Shown here piece after piece: positions 9,093 to 18,574 of a DNA stretch of 64,000 nucleotides. This stretch comes from Vibrio gigantis (GTDB lineage Bacteria; Pseudomonadota; Gammaproteobacteria; Enterobacterales; Vibrionaceae): assembly GCF_024347515.1 (NCBI RefSeq), contig NZ_AP025492.1:248001-312000 (forward strand), read 5' to 3'. Under the pieces are notes generated by a model. It ran no database searches, was not told the DNA's origin, and saw only the letters and a list, made by a program, of their open reading frames with translations. Positions within the stretch are counted from its first letter, which is position 1. Every line of letters begins with the position of its first letter. The translations under genes were made by a program, and so were the position numbers.

Positions 9093-9180
9093 TGCTCTGT
9101 ATTAAGTGTCTACTTTTATGGGGTCACATCAGGATGCGAAAGGCAAAAACAAAATAAGGCGATTCTTTTGTCTTCCGTTC

Positions 9181-9255
9181 TTCGTTACTCGTTTACCCGC
9201 ATCTACCTTTAAGCTCTTCGCCACTCGCTTACTCGAATCTCGTATCTGCTCTTTG
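9181..9255 (+). repeat. Dispersed intergenic repeat, two adjacent copies upstream of groES
   Basis: TTCGTTACTCGTTTACCCGC then ATCT (9181-9204) is followed by a fuller copy containing ACTCGAATCTCGTATCTGCT then CTTT (9231-9254). They lie directly upstream of the heat-shock promoter. A small open frame across here (9106-9348) is an accident of the repeat. Confidence 0.6.
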
Positions 9256-9274
9256 GATCACAATTTTTCTCTTT

Positions 9275-9306
9275 CACCCCTTGGGATCTTCCGCATCGCC
9301 CCAACA
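9275..9306 (+). promoter_or_regulatory. Sigma-32-type heat-shock promoter of groESL
   Basis: The -35 region CCCTTGGG (9278-9285) and the -10 region CCCCAACA (9299-9306), separated by 13 bases, resemble the RpoH consensus CCCTTGAA-N13-15-CCCCATNT and the E. coli groE promoter. No CIRCE inverted repeat is present, consistent with sigma-32 control. Confidence 0.75.
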
Positions 9307-9374
9307 TACTCTTTAACCCCATGCCAATCGTGGCAACTATCAAATTAAATGGAAATTATCAGGAGATCTGACCG

Positions 9375-9665
9375 ATGAATATCCGTCCTCTACACGACCG
9401 AGTTATCGTTGAGCGCCAAGAAGTTGAATCTAAATCTGCTGGTGGCATCGTTCTAACTGGTTCTGCCGCTGAAAAATCAACTCGCGGTGTAATTCTAGCT
9501 GTTGGCAAAGGCCGCATTCTAGAAAACGGTTCAGTACAACCATTGGACGTTAAAGTTGGCGACACTGTTATCTTCGCTGAAGGCTACGGCACTAAGTCTG
9601 AAAAAATCGACGGCAAAGAAGTTCTGATCATGTCTGAAAACGACATCATGGCGATCGTTGAGTAA
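9375..9665 (+). CDS. groES: Co-chaperonin GroES (Hsp10)
   Basis: Heptameric lid of the GroEL folding chamber in the cytoplasm. The 96-residue protein has the conserved start [16 protein letters not shown], the mobile loop around [20 protein letters not shown] that contacts GroEL, and the C-terminal [14 protein letters not shown] strong ribosome site (aggag) lies about 10 bases before the ATG. groEL follows after 51 bases in the same operon, behind the heat-shock-type promoter at about 9280. Codon use is highly biased. Vibrios often carry a second groESL on chromosome II; this pair is the canonical one by its sequence and tail. Confidence 0.98.
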   Translation: MNIRPLHDRVIVERQEVESKSAGGIVLTGSAAEKSTRGVILAVGKGRILENGSVQPLDVKVGDTVIFAEGYGTKSEKIDGKEVLIMSENDIMAIVE

Positions 9666-9692
9666 TCCGACCCATAAACCTGAACTGACTGA

Positions 9693-11363
<1,671 letters not shown>

Positions 11364-11409
11364 TCATCCCCTTTCTCTATAGCAGAGAAAGCCATACATA
11401 AGCTTTAAA

Positions 11410-11435
11410 GCGGAGACTTCGGTCTCCGTTTTTGT
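11410..11435 (+). terminator. Rho-independent terminator of groESL
   Basis: CGGAGAC-ttcg-GTCTCCG, a perfect 7-bp stem with a UUCG tetraloop, is followed by TTTTTG. Confidence 0.92.
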
Positions 11436-11438
11436 TTT

Positions 11439-11476
11439 TCGTATCTCGTCACTCGAATCCCGCATCTGCTCTTAAC
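11439..11476 (+). repeat. Dispersed intergenic repeat, copy after groEL
   Basis: TCGTATCTCGTCACTCGAAT followed by CCCGCATCTGCTCTTAA. It is one of the best matches to the copy at 18129-18173, placed directly after the groESL terminator. Confidence 0.65.
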
Positions 11477-11621
11477 CATTGCTCTTTATGATTTAGCGTC
11501 TTATATTCAACAGTACAGTTATGACATTGATCTAACATGAGTAGCTGTTGAATGAAGGATAATAAATGCTTGATTGAAATGGATTAATCAAGTGAACAAT
11601 AAGTCAGTGGAGACTCCCCCA

Positions 11622-12179
11622 ATGAAAAAACTACTTTCGGTATTAGCTGTGTCGGCAGCGGTAATGGCACCAGCGGCATTCGCTTCTTCGCCTGTTATGT
11701 TTTCAACGATTAACGGCTTCAATGCACCTGATTCAGATGCGGTTGGCGGTGTGCGCTTGGCTCTGCTTCACGGACAAGTAAACGACCTTAAAGGTGTCGA
11801 TCTTGCCGTTGTTGGTATGTCAGAAACACAAACCACCACAGGTGTAAACCTTGGTATTTTTGGTGCATCAAAAGTGAACCAAGAAATGACTGGTGCATCT
11901 CTAGGCTTCTTCAACTGGAACACGGGTAAAACAACCGGTGTTAACCTTGGTGCTGTGAACATTACCAATGATGTAAAAGGCGCGAACGTGAGTTTCGTAA
12001 ACTACTCAGAAGGTAACACTATGGTTGATGTTGGCGCAGCGAACCTTTCAGAAGTGTCTACGGTTCAGGTTGGTATCTTCAACAAAACCAACAAAATCGA
12101 AGGCGTGCAAGTTGGCTTGATCAACTGTGCTGATAACGGTTTCTTCCCGTGCTTCCCGATTGTAAACTTTGCTAAATAA
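11622..12179 (+). CDS. Secreted protein of unknown function with short glycine/asparagine repeats
   Basis: I do not recognise a characterised family. I start at the ATG at 11622, which gives a clear signal peptide (MKKLLSVLAVSAAVMAPAAF, cut near Ala-Phe-Ala-Ser) and 185 residues; a longer frame from 11574 would bury the signal. The mature part is built of about 18-residue units around GV-N-LG-FN: GVDLAVVG, GVNLGIFG, GASLGFFN, GVNLGAVN, GANVSFVN, VDVGAANL, VQVGIFN, VQVGLIN. The regular alternation of small and hydrophobic residues suggests a beta-solenoid. Two cysteines close to the C-terminus (INCADNGFFPCF) could form a disulfide. It is a single-gene unit after groESL, probably periplasmic or surface-exposed. 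Confidence 0.7.
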   Translation: MKKLLSVLAVSAAVMAPAAFASSPVMFSTINGFNAPDSDAVGGVRLALLHGQVNDLKGVDLAVVGMSETQTTTGVNLGIFGASKVNQEMTGASLGFFNWNTGKTTGVNLGAVNITNDVKGANVSFVNYSEGNTMVDVGAANLSEVSTVQVGIFNKTNKIEGVQVGLINCADNGFFPCFPIVNFAK

Positions 12180-12276
12180 AGCGGTCGTTTAGCCTTTGGT
12201 TCTGCTATTGGCGAGTAACGTTTAGTTAGCACATTGGCTTTTAGTTACGAATTAGTTTTTAAAGGCTAAGCCTATC

Positions 12277-12302
12277 AACGCCTAAACCCTTGTTTAGGCG
12301 TC
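12277..12302 (+). terminator. Hairpin downstream of the repeat-protein gene
   Basis: ACGCCTAAA (12278-12286) and TTTAGGCGT (12293-12301) form a perfect 9-bp stem with a 6-base loop but lack a T-run. It could be a weak terminator or a stabilising hairpin. Confidence 0.45.
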
Positions 12303-12432
12303 ATTAGGTTCGATTCCATTCCACTATAAACTCTTCGAATACCCAATAAGCATGTTGTTTTATATTTATTGTTGCGATGTTCTTATTTATAAGTACAGTG
12401 TGCGATAAATTTCCAGTGATGATTTATATGCT

Positions 12433-13911
12433 TTGATTAACCACCATACCGTCGATTTTAAAAGGGCTTTATTAGGCCTGACCGCCAGTTTTTTAGTAGT
12501 TTTGAGCTTGTTGCTCGTTGATTCAGCGGAAGAATCAGATAAACAGTATGGAATTGAAAACCAAGGCGTGACCCGTTCCTTAGCGGAGCTCACACAGATC
12601 ATTAATGCGCTTGAGTACAACATCACCGCCCTCTACCCACTGCATGGGGATACCTACGTATTCTCACATGACAAAAAGGTTGAGGGTGAGACGTGCTACT
12701 TTACTAGTGAAGAGCAACATGCCCCTCGTTTTGATTTTATGTTCTCTGGTCCTCGTGAGATGTGCGACCCTAAATCGGACCTTTATACTGAAGCGGGCAA
12801 GCGGCTGTTCATTGCACCGACTATGGCTTATTTTGCCAATACCATTGATACCATCTCTGCGATTTACTTTATTTCAAAAGAGAAGTTCATCATCTCTTCG
12901 CCTTCTGACTTTGCCAGTTATATTAAGGGCGACACCTTTGATTCGGTTGTGAATAGCCGTCCTTATTGGGTGAATACGATTCGCTTTGGCCTCTCTCAGG
13001 GCAAAGAGCAAGTTGTGTATACCGGGCAATATGATGACTACCTTACCGGAAAAAAAGTGGTGACCTTAACAAAGGGGATCTACGTCAATGGTGAGTTCAA
13101 AGGGATATTGGGTGTCGATGGATATGTCTCCAACCTCGTATCGAACCCTACCCATGGCTATAAAGTCACAAGTACTCGAGGCGCAAACAAATACGGGTTT
13201 ATGGACTTTACCTATTCCAAGCCTCTGTATGTTGGTGACATTAACACCCAGTTGTATCTGAGTATTGAAGAAGATAAGAGCGAGCACTTTCTGCATGTAT
13301 TGGAGATGGAGAAGATTCAGCTTTCAATACTATTGATTTTGTATCTTCTCTCGGTGTTATGGCTATGGCGCTTCTATACCAGGCAAGAGCACCTGCGTTT
13401 AAATGACTTAGCAATGCGCGATCCACTGACCGGTTTGCTGAATCGACGCGGTTTTGAAGCTCGATTATTGGCGCAGGATGAAGAGCCGATTATTGGTGTT
13501 GGCGTGTTTGATATTGATGATTTCAAAGTTGTTAATGATCAGCATGGTCACAAAGTGGGGGACGATGTGATTTGCCACGTAGCTCAGTTGATGCTGAACA
13601 GCGTTAGACAGCAAGATATCGTGGCACGATTTGGTGGTGAAGAGTTTGTTGTGGCGATTACAGGGGAATCCTCTGAGCTGCTTTCGTCTATCTTTGAGCG
13701 CATTCAAAACGACATCAGCCTACAAAGTTATCGATGTCCTACGGGGGATAAGATTAGTGTCTCGGTATCTGGTGGCGCGACGCTTTATTCTCTGTACAAG
13801 TTCGATAGTGTCGGGCACTTATGGAAAAACCAGAGTATTCGTTCGTCTGATCAGCAGCTCTATAAGGCAAAGGCTGCGGGTAAGAATCAGGTGTGTATTC
13901 AGGTGTATTAA
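12433..13911 (+). CDS. Membrane-bound diguanylate cyclase (sensor-GGDEF)
   Basis: Makes the second messenger c-di-GMP from two GTP. The 492-residue protein has an N-terminal membrane segment (about residues 13-28), a roughly 260-residue periplasmic sensor that looks Cache-like, a second membrane segment (about 294-315, IQLSILLILYLLSVLWLW) and a C-terminal GGDEF domain from about 329. The active-site motif is GGEEF (near 400), a functional variant. RQQD sits five residues before it and matches the inhibitory I-site RxxD, so product inhibition is likely. No EAL domain is present. The start is a TTG at 12433: the frame is closed by a stop at 12406 and no ATG or GTG lies between, so the start remains uncertain. 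It stands alone between terminators. Confidence 0.88.
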   Translation: MINHHTVDFKRALLGLTASFLVVLSLLLVDSAEESDKQYGIENQGVTRSLAELTQIINALEYNITALYPLHGDTYVFSHDKKVEGETCYFTSEEQHAPRFDFMFSGPREMCDPKSDLYTEAGKRLFIAPTMAYFANTIDTISAIYFISKEKFIISSPSDFASYIKGDTFDSVVNSRPYWVNTIRFGLSQGKEQVVYTGQYDDYLTGKKVVTLTKGIYVNGEFKGILGVDGYVSNLVSNPTHGYKVTSTRGANKYGFMDFTYSKPLYVGDINTQLYLSIEEDKSEHFLHVLEMEKIQLSILLILYLLSVLWLWRFYTRQEHLRLNDLAMRDPLTGLLNRRGFEARLLAQDEEPIIGVGVFDIDDFKVVNDQHGHKVGDDVICHVAQLMLNSVRQQDIVARFGGEEFVVAITGESSELLSSIFERIQNDISLQSYRCPTGDKISVSVSGGATLYSLYKFDSVGHLWKNQSIRSSDQQLYKAKAAGKNQVCIQVY

Positions 13912-13930
13912 GCGCTTTCGTAAAAACTCA

Positions 13931-13961
13931 AAGCCTAGTCGTTTGACTAGGCTTCTTTTTT
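13931..13961. terminator. Rho-independent terminator (diguanylate cyclase gene)
   Basis: AAGCCTAGTC-gttt-GACTAGGCTT, a perfect 10-bp stem, is followed by CTTTTTTG. It lies between convergent genes and probably ends the + strand gene. Confidence 0.88.
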
Positions 13962-13991
13962 GTCTCTAAGAATCGCACCTAAAATTGGAGA

Positions 13992-14480
13992 TTACTTCTT
14001 CACACGGCCTTTTCTCATCCACTTCTGGTGAACACCACGACGCAGGCTTTGGAAGCTGTTTTCCACTTTATCGACCCCAAGCAGAATCACTAATGCCATC
14101 AGTGTGATAATCACCGATTGGGAAAGGTGGCCAAGGGCGATCATCATACCTAATGCAGCAAGTACCCAGATAATTGCCGCTGAAGTCACACCATGAATTT
14201 TGCCATCCAGAGTCATCATTACCCCAGCGCCAAGGAAACCGACCCCAGTTATGATCTGACCAAGCACACGAGCTTGATCCAGCGTGTTAGGGGACAGGCT
14301 AATCGCCATCGTAAGGAAGAAGTAGGTACCACTGATGATCAAAATAGATGTTCTGATCCCTACCGGTTTGCCGCGTGTTTGTCGCTCGATACCGATTAAC
14401 GAACCACACAGCATGCATACTGCAAGGCCTGCCCAGCTAAAGGGGGCAAGGTTGAGAGTTTGTTCTATAAATTGTGTCAT
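13992..14480 (-). CDS. MgtC/SapB family inner-membrane protein
   Basis: A 162-residue polytopic membrane protein of the MgtC/SapB family. The signature GSLIGIERQTRGKPVGIRTS after the first membrane helix, the ISGTYFFLTMA helix and the GVGFLGAGVMM segment are diagnostic. About four to five hydrophobic helices are predicted. True Salmonella MgtC has an extra C-terminal ACT-like domain; this short form lacks it and resembles YhiD/SapB-type proteins, whose function is poorly defined and is linked to envelope stress, Mg2+ limitation or acid response in other bacteria. It is monocistronic, ending against the terminator of the convergent cyclase gene. Confidence 0.85.
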   Translation of the reverse strand: MTQFIEQTLNLAPFSWAGLAVCMLCGSLIGIERQTRGKPVGIRTSILIISGTYFFLTMAISLSPNTLDQARVLGQIITGVGFLGAGVMMTLDGKIHGVTSAAIIWVLAALGMMIALGHLSQSVIITLMALVILLGVDKVENSFQSLRRGVHQKWMRKGRVKK

Positions 14481-14585
14481 ATCACCCCTCCTAAAAATTT
14501 AGAATAGAGCCGAGTATGCTAATAATAGACCGGACGATCGAACAAAAACTTTTTGTCTTAACGATTGATAAAGATGACTTGAAGT

Positions 14586-15113
14586 CTAGCAGCCATCTGT
14601 TGTTAAGGTGAAGATAGGTGTCGTAGTTTCTGTTGCTTCTTGATACTCCAAGTAGCAATTATCTCCTTCCTTTTTACGACTTGCTGGAGCGTAGATAATT
14701 TTTCCATCAGCGTGATTACTATTTGTAAAATACCAATCGGCATTACCGACTCCCCACTCGGCATCAAGAAAAGTTGATTCTATTAGCATTGACCAAGCGT
14801 CACTGTTGATTGCTGCTGGGTAGCCATAGACGACTGAGATATCGTCGCCTTCCACATTTACAGACGCACTTGCTGCTTTATCTAAGCCTAATGCTGATGC
14901 CTTACCATAAAGCATAGCACTTGCGCCTTCCATGCCGCCTTTGAGGCCATTTAATGTCGAGATGCGAGCATCAGTTTGAAGGTTGAGAAACTTGGAAGCC
15001 GCCGTTACAGAAATAATGCCCAGAATTACGATCACTACAACCAGTTCGATGATGGTGAAGCCTTTTGAGAGGCATTTGTTCGCTGGTGGAGTGATAAGAG
15101 CATTGTGTTTCAT
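14586..15113 (-). CDS. Type IV prepilin, MSHA-like major pilin family
   Basis: A 175-residue type IV (MSHA-type) prepilin. I start at the Met encoded at 15111-15113, giving an 18-residue basic leader ending KCLSKG, then the cleavage/methylation site G|FTIIELVVVIVILGIISV with Glu at +5, followed by the hydrophobic pilin helix. The C-terminal region has two cysteines (CYLEY... and TTDGC at the very end), typical of the D-loop disulfide of pilins. It begins 13 bases after the epmB stop on the same strand, so it is probably in the epmB transcription unit. No assembly ATPase or platform gene is nearby, so it must rely on machinery encoded elsewhere. Whether it is MshA itself or a paralogue is uncertain. 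Confidence 0.82.
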   Translation of the reverse strand: MKHNALITPPANKCLSKGFTIIELVVVIVILGIISVTAASKFLNLQTDARISTLNGLKGGMEGASAMLYGKASALGLDKAASASVNVEGDDISVVYGYPAAINSDAWSMLIESTFLDAEWGVGNADWYFTNSNHADGKIIYAPASRKKEGDNCYLEYQEATETTTPIFTLTTDGC

Positions 15114-15126
15114 TGATACGACTTCT

Positions 15127-16149
15127 CTATTCAATGTGTAGGTCGAGTGGTGTCTTGCTAGTGCGACCGCCAATCTCGCGAGTGAGTTTTGGTACTAGGT
15201 AGCCAGAAACCTCAGAGATCAAACCCTTGAAGTGGTGTTTTGCCTCTTCATCGGAAATATAGAAATGAGCTGCGCCCTGAACTTTATCAAGTACATGCAT
15301 ATAGTAAGGTAAAATACCGGTGTCGAATAGCTTTTCGCTTAATTCTTTCAAGGAGTTAGCGCTATTGTTCACGCCTTTTAGCATCACGCCTTGGTTGAGC
15401 AGCGTCGTGCCACTTTGTTTCAGCTTATGAAAGGCTTGTTTGAGTTCTAAGTTAATCTCGTTGGCATGGTTAATATGGCTCACCATCACTACGTTAAGGC
15501 GAGTGTTAGCCAATATTTGGCACAGTTCATCAGTTACACGCGCTGGAATGACTACTGGCAAACGGCTATGAATACGAACAGTTTTGACATGTGGAATCTG
15601 TTCGATAGCGTTGATTAGCCACTCTAATTCGCTGTCTTTTGCCATGAGAGGATCGCCACCTGACAAGATAACCTCGTTGACCTCTGTATGGGTAGCAACA
15701 TAGTCGAGGCTGGTTTGCCAAACCGACTTTGAGCCCTTGTTATCTTGATACGGGAAATGACGACGGAAGCAGTATCGGCAGTTGATCGCGCAACCCCCTT
15801 TTACGATCATCAATGCACGATTTTTGTATTTGTGCAGTAGCCCAGGAATAGCGTTTTCTTGCTCTTCTAAGGGATCTGCAGAGTACCCTTGGTGAGCCTC
15901 AAACTCTTCACTGAGCGGCAAAACCTGACGTAATAGAGGATCGTGTGGGTTGCCTTTTTCCATTCGTTCGACAAAGCTAAGAGGAACCCGAAGCGCAAAT
16001 AACTCGCGAGCAGCGAAACCTGCTTGCCACGGTGTTGGGTCTATTTCTAATGCCTCAAGCAGTTTTGTCGGGTCAGAGATCGCATTCGATAGTTGTTTGA
16101 GCCAGTTTTGCTCAACAGATTCGACTTTTCGGGTTATGATATGCGGCAT
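15127..16149 (-). CDS. epmB: EF-P lysine 2,3-aminomutase (radical SAM)
   Basis: EpmB (YjeK) converts (S)-alpha-lysine to (R)-beta-lysine, which EpmA attaches to elongation factor P. The 340-residue protein has the radical-SAM motif CAINCRYCFRRHFPY, binding a 4Fe-4S cluster, the downstream NEVILSGGDPLMAKD, and PLP-binding and substrate regions typical of the short EF-P-specific aminomutases. It is transcribed divergently from efp with only 33 bases between the two starts, so promoters must overlap the neighbouring 5' regions. A pilin gene follows closely downstream. epmA lies about 6 kb away in this window, so the substrate, the ligase and the mutase are all close together. Confidence 0.96.
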   Translation of the reverse strand: MPHIITRKVESVEQNWLKQLSNAISDPTKLLEALEIDPTPWQAGFAARELFALRVPLSFVERMEKGNPHDPLLRQVLPLSEEFEAHQGYSADPLEEQENAIPGLLHKYKNRALMIVKGGCAINCRYCFRRHFPYQDNKGSKSVWQTSLDYVATHTEVNEVILSGGDPLMAKDSELEWLINAIEQIPHVKTVRIHSRLPVVIPARVTDELCQILANTRLNVVMVSHINHANEINLELKQAFHKLKQSGTTLLNQGVMLKGVNNSANSLKELSEKLFDTGILPYYMHVLDKVQGAAHFYISDEEAKHHFKGLISEVSGYLVPKLTREIGGRTSKTPLDLHIE

Positions 16150-16182
16150 TGAAATTAACTCAAAGATGTGGAAGAGAAAATC

Positions 16183-16749
16183 ATGGCGTCAGTAAGCACC
16201 AATGAATTCAAAGGCGGTTTAAAATTCATGATGGATAACGAGCCTTGCTCAATTATCGAAAATGAATACGTTAAGCCAGGTAAAGGCCAAGCGTTTAACC
16301 GTGTTAAACTTCGTAAACTGCTGTCAGGCAAAGTGTTAGAGAAAACATTTAAGTCAGGCGATACAGTAGAACTAGCGGACGTTGTAGACGTTGAACTAGG
16401 CTACCTATACAGCGATGGCGAATTCTACCACTTCATGAACAATGAAACATTCGAGCAAATCGCTGCTGAAGTAAAAGCAGTTGGCGATACAGCTAAATGG
16501 TTAGTTGAAAACGACGTATGTACTCTAACGTTGTGGAATGATAACCCTATCACAGTAACTCCACCAAACTTTGTTGAGATCGCAGTAACTGAAACCGATC
16601 CTGGCCTAAAAGGCGACACACAAGGTACTGGCGGTAAACCTGCAACTCTAGCAACTGGCGCGGTAGTTCGTGTACCTCTATTCATCGCTATCGGTGAAGT
16701 TGTGAAAGTTGATACTCGCACTGGCGAATACGTTGGTCGTGTAAAATAA
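16183..16749 (+). CDS. efp: Elongation factor P
   Basis: Translation factor that rescues ribosomes stalled at consecutive prolines. I choose the ATG at 16183 ([15 protein letters not shown]) rather than the in-frame upstream ATG at 16168. This gives 188 residues and places the modified lysine at position 34 in KPGKGQAF, the usual site of beta-lysylation. Domains are an N-terminal KOW-like SH3 domain followed by two OB-fold domains; the C-terminal GEYVGRVK is standard. A perfect terminator follows. The divergent epmB and the nearby epmA encode its modification enzymes. Codon use is strongly biased. Confidence 0.97.
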   Translation: MASVSTNEFKGGLKFMMDNEPCSIIENEYVKPGKGQAFNRVKLRKLLSGKVLEKTFKSGDTVELADVVDVELGYLYSDGEFYHFMNNETFEQIAAEVKAVGDTAKWLVENDVCTLTLWNDNPITVTPPNFVEIAVTETDPGLKGDTQGTGGKPATLATGAVVRVPLFIAIGEVVKVDTRTGEYVGRVK

Positions 16750-16773
16750 TTACTGTGTTTAAACACGGATAAT

Positions 16774-16806
16774 AAAAAAGGTCGCTAATGAGCGACCTTT
16801 TTTGTG
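16774..16806. terminator. Terminator after efp, probably bidirectional
   Basis: AAAAAAGGTCGCT-aatg-AGCGACCTTTTTT, a perfect stem flanked by A and T runs on both sides, lies between the convergent efp and lipoprotein genes. Confidence 0.92.
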
Positions 16807-16837
16807 CCTGCAATATAACGTTATTGCGAGGTCTAGC

Positions 16838-17848
16838 TTATTTTTTATTCGCTAAGAAGTAGGTGTCAAGGTAGATATTAAGTGGCGCAAATGCAGGGTT
16901 TGCCCAAGAGTTGAACATTGCTTCAACGTTGCCATCTAGCTCACCGGAGCCAACTTGACCAATATTCTGAAACTCGCCACCTTTTGAACCAAACAGCTCA
17001 CCACCACCTTCGCTGATCGTTGGGTTTACCTTGTACTCGTACATCAAACCAAGCAGTGCGCCAGGGTTTAGGTTTACGCCACTAATTTCGTGAATTTCAT
17101 CAACTTGACCATTTGGTGCTGGCTCTTCATCATCTTCTGTCACGCATGGTGTATCAGTACCCAATGCACGCTCTGATGCAGTTGTCGATAGCTGGCCATT
17201 TCCGTATGGACATTCGTCGAAACGCAGTGCTTCAACGTTCAGTGTACTTGCGGCAAGGTCTTGATGTTGGAGTAGCGACTTAAAGCTGCTGTATGCGCTG
17301 TTTAGCCCCTGGCCGAGTAAGTGGCTTTGATTGTCATCACCATAGTAGTCGAACAGTTGCATGAGTTTCTGATAAGTGGTCGCTCGCTCTGTCTCGTCAG
17401 TACCATCAATATTGGTGTACACCAGCTCCACACCGTCAACAATCTGTTTCGCTTGGCTTAAGGTAACCACAAACTCAGCTTCTTCAGATGGGCCATTCGG
17501 CTCTGTCATCATGATGCCAATTACGAATGTTTTGTGATTTAGCTGCTGTTTGACGCTATCACTCGCCCAAGTCGCGAAGTTGGTTGCTTGGGCAATCACT
17601 CGCTGCTGCTGTTCATCGGTAACCGTTGAATCTACTTTTAGTACATAGATACCCTTTTCAAATGCACAGTTAGGGACATCTGCTGCAGTACTACAGTTCT
17701 CGATAGACGAGTAAATGGTCACATCCAAGCTTGGTGCTGGTGGCGGCGTAGGCTTAGGTGGTGTGGTGGTCGATGATGTATCACTGTCTGATGAACTATT
17801 ACAGCCGACTAGGGCTAATGGCAGTAAAGCTAAAAGTATCTTTTTCAT
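16838..17848 (-). CDS. Lipoprotein of unknown function
   Basis: I do not recognise a family. The 336-residue product starts MKKILLALLPLALVGC, a lipoprotein signal with the lipobox ending at Cys16, followed by a Ser/Asp/Thr-rich linker and a proline-rich stretch (PPKPTPPPAPS) that tethers the globular part. Residue +2 after Cys is Asn, so outer-membrane sorting is expected. The remainder is acidic and has five further cysteines (ENCS, PNCA, DECP and TPCV among them), possibly paired by disulfides. The PPP run would make its translation dependent on EF-P, whose gene is the convergent neighbour. It has its own transcription unit. Confidence 0.75.
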   Translation of the reverse strand: MKKILLALLPLALVGCNSSSDSDTSSTTTPPKPTPPPAPSLDVTIYSSIENCSTAADVPNCAFEKGIYVLKVDSTVTDEQQQRVIAQATNFATWASDSVKQQLNHKTFVIGIMMTEPNGPSEEAEFVVTLSQAKQIVDGVELVYTNIDGTDETERATTYQKLMQLFDYYGDDNQSHLLGQGLNSAYSSFKSLLQHQDLAASTLNVEALRFDECPYGNGQLSTTASERALGTDTPCVTEDDEEPAPNGQVDEIHEISGVNLNPGALLGLMYEYKVNPTISEGGGELFGSKGGEFQNIGQVGSGELDGNVEAMFNSWANPAFAPLNIYLDTYFLANKK

Positions 17849-17994
17849 GGCATTCGCTATCTAAGTAAATTCAATGGGTTTAATAGTTACTTCTTATTTA
17901 TTGATAACGATATCACTTGGGCCGATTTCGTGGCGTAAGGAGATGTAAGTAGTGTAAGCGGAGAAAGGCTGATATGAGGGAGATAAAGAGCGGG

Positions 17995-18040
17995 AGAGCA
18001 GATGCGAGTAAACGGGATTCGAGATACGAAGAGCGGGAAG
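17995..18040 (-). repeat. Dispersed intergenic repeat, long copy
   Basis: GAGCAGATGCGAGTAAACGG then GATTCGAGATACGAAGAGCG. It serves as the reference for the interrupted copy at 7851-7879/9135. It lies in the 327-base gap between the lipoprotein gene and frdD. Confidence 0.65.
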
Positions 18041-18077
18041 AGCAAGTGAGCTAGATGTTTGAGATTCGACAAGCAAC

Positions 18078-18113
18078 AAAAAAGCAGAGCCGGATAACCT
18101 AGCTCTGCTTTTA
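18078..18113. terminator. Terminator of the frd operon (minus strand)
   Basis: AAAAGCAGAGC and GCTCTGCTTTT arms around an 11-base loop. Read on the minus strand the stem is followed by TTTTTTG, so it ends frdABCD, about 60 bases after the frdD stop. Confidence 0.85.
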
Positions 18114-18128
18114 GTCTTTGCGCTCTTA

Positions 18129-18173
18129 AGCTCTTCGTGATTCGGTTACTCGAATCCCGTATCTGCTCTTAAC
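18129..18173 (+). repeat. Dispersed intergenic repeat, copy between frdD and its terminator
   Basis: GCTCTTCGTGATTCGGTTAC then TCGAATCCCGTATCTGCTCTTAA. It is inside the frd transcript, between the frdD stop and the terminator, so it is transcribed in the 3' untranslated region. Confidence 0.65.
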
Positions 18174-18175
18174 TG

Positions 18176-18562
18176 TTAAATCATAAAGATGAAAATAACA
18201 GACAGTGCGCTGATTAGGCCTGCAAAGAAGTAGCAGCCCACTTTACCCGCAACGCCGACGTGGAATTTCAGGTCGTGCATGCCGTGGTGAAGACGGTGCA
18301 TGGCGTGCCACATTGGCAGTGCTAACGTACCGATGATGAATAGCGCACCAATGATGCTGGTGGCAAATTCAGATACACGCTCGTAGCTCATTGCGTCCGC
18401 ATCGATAATCCCCATGGGTACTAAGATACCTAGTACTAAGATCGTGATTGGCGTGATCATCGCGAACCAAGTACCGCCAGCGCCGAATAGACCCCACCAG
18501 ATTGGCTCATCAGAGCGTTGAGGATTGTGGTTAACAGGTTTTACTTTGTAATTTGTGTTCAT
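18176..18562 (-). CDS. frdD: Fumarate reductase membrane anchor subunit D
   Basis: One of the two hydrophobic anchors that bind the FrdAB catalytic dimer to the inner membrane and accept electrons from menaquinol during anaerobic fumarate respiration. The 128-residue protein has three membrane helices and the conserved [12 protein letters not shown] segment and [13 protein letters not shown] region. It is last in frdABCD, 12 bases after frdC, and is followed by a repeat copy and then the operon terminator. Length and position match E. coli FrdD (119 residues) with a slightly longer N-terminus. Confidence 0.96.
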   Translation of the reverse strand: MNTNYKVKPVNHNPQRSDEPIWWGLFGAGGTWFAMITPITILVLGILVPMGIIDADAMSYERVSEFATSIIGALFIIGTLALPMWHAMHRLHHGMHDLKFHVGVAGKVGCYFFAGLISALSVIFIFMI

Positions 18563-18574
18563 AACGAAAGCTCC

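Larger units (their letters stand above)
7880..9131 (-). mobile_element. IS3-family insertion sequence, apparently complete
   Basis: The element is 1252 bp. Its ends are imperfect 26-base inverted repeats: TGATATGGCCCC then TAAAAAGTAGACAC at the left, and TGATGTGACCCC then ATAAAAGTAGACAC read inward from the right. It is flanked by a 3-base direct repeat GGA (7877-7879 and 9132-9134), the size expected for this family. It carries overlapping orfA and orfB on the minus strand with a slippery stretch between them. It lies between the MATE gene and groES and disrupts only an intergenic repeat. Confidence 0.88.

Noticed and set aside
9106..9348. 80-codon frame upstream of groES
   Set aside because: It starts in the IS end, passes through two repeat copies and ends in the heat-shock promoter region; the translation is low quality.
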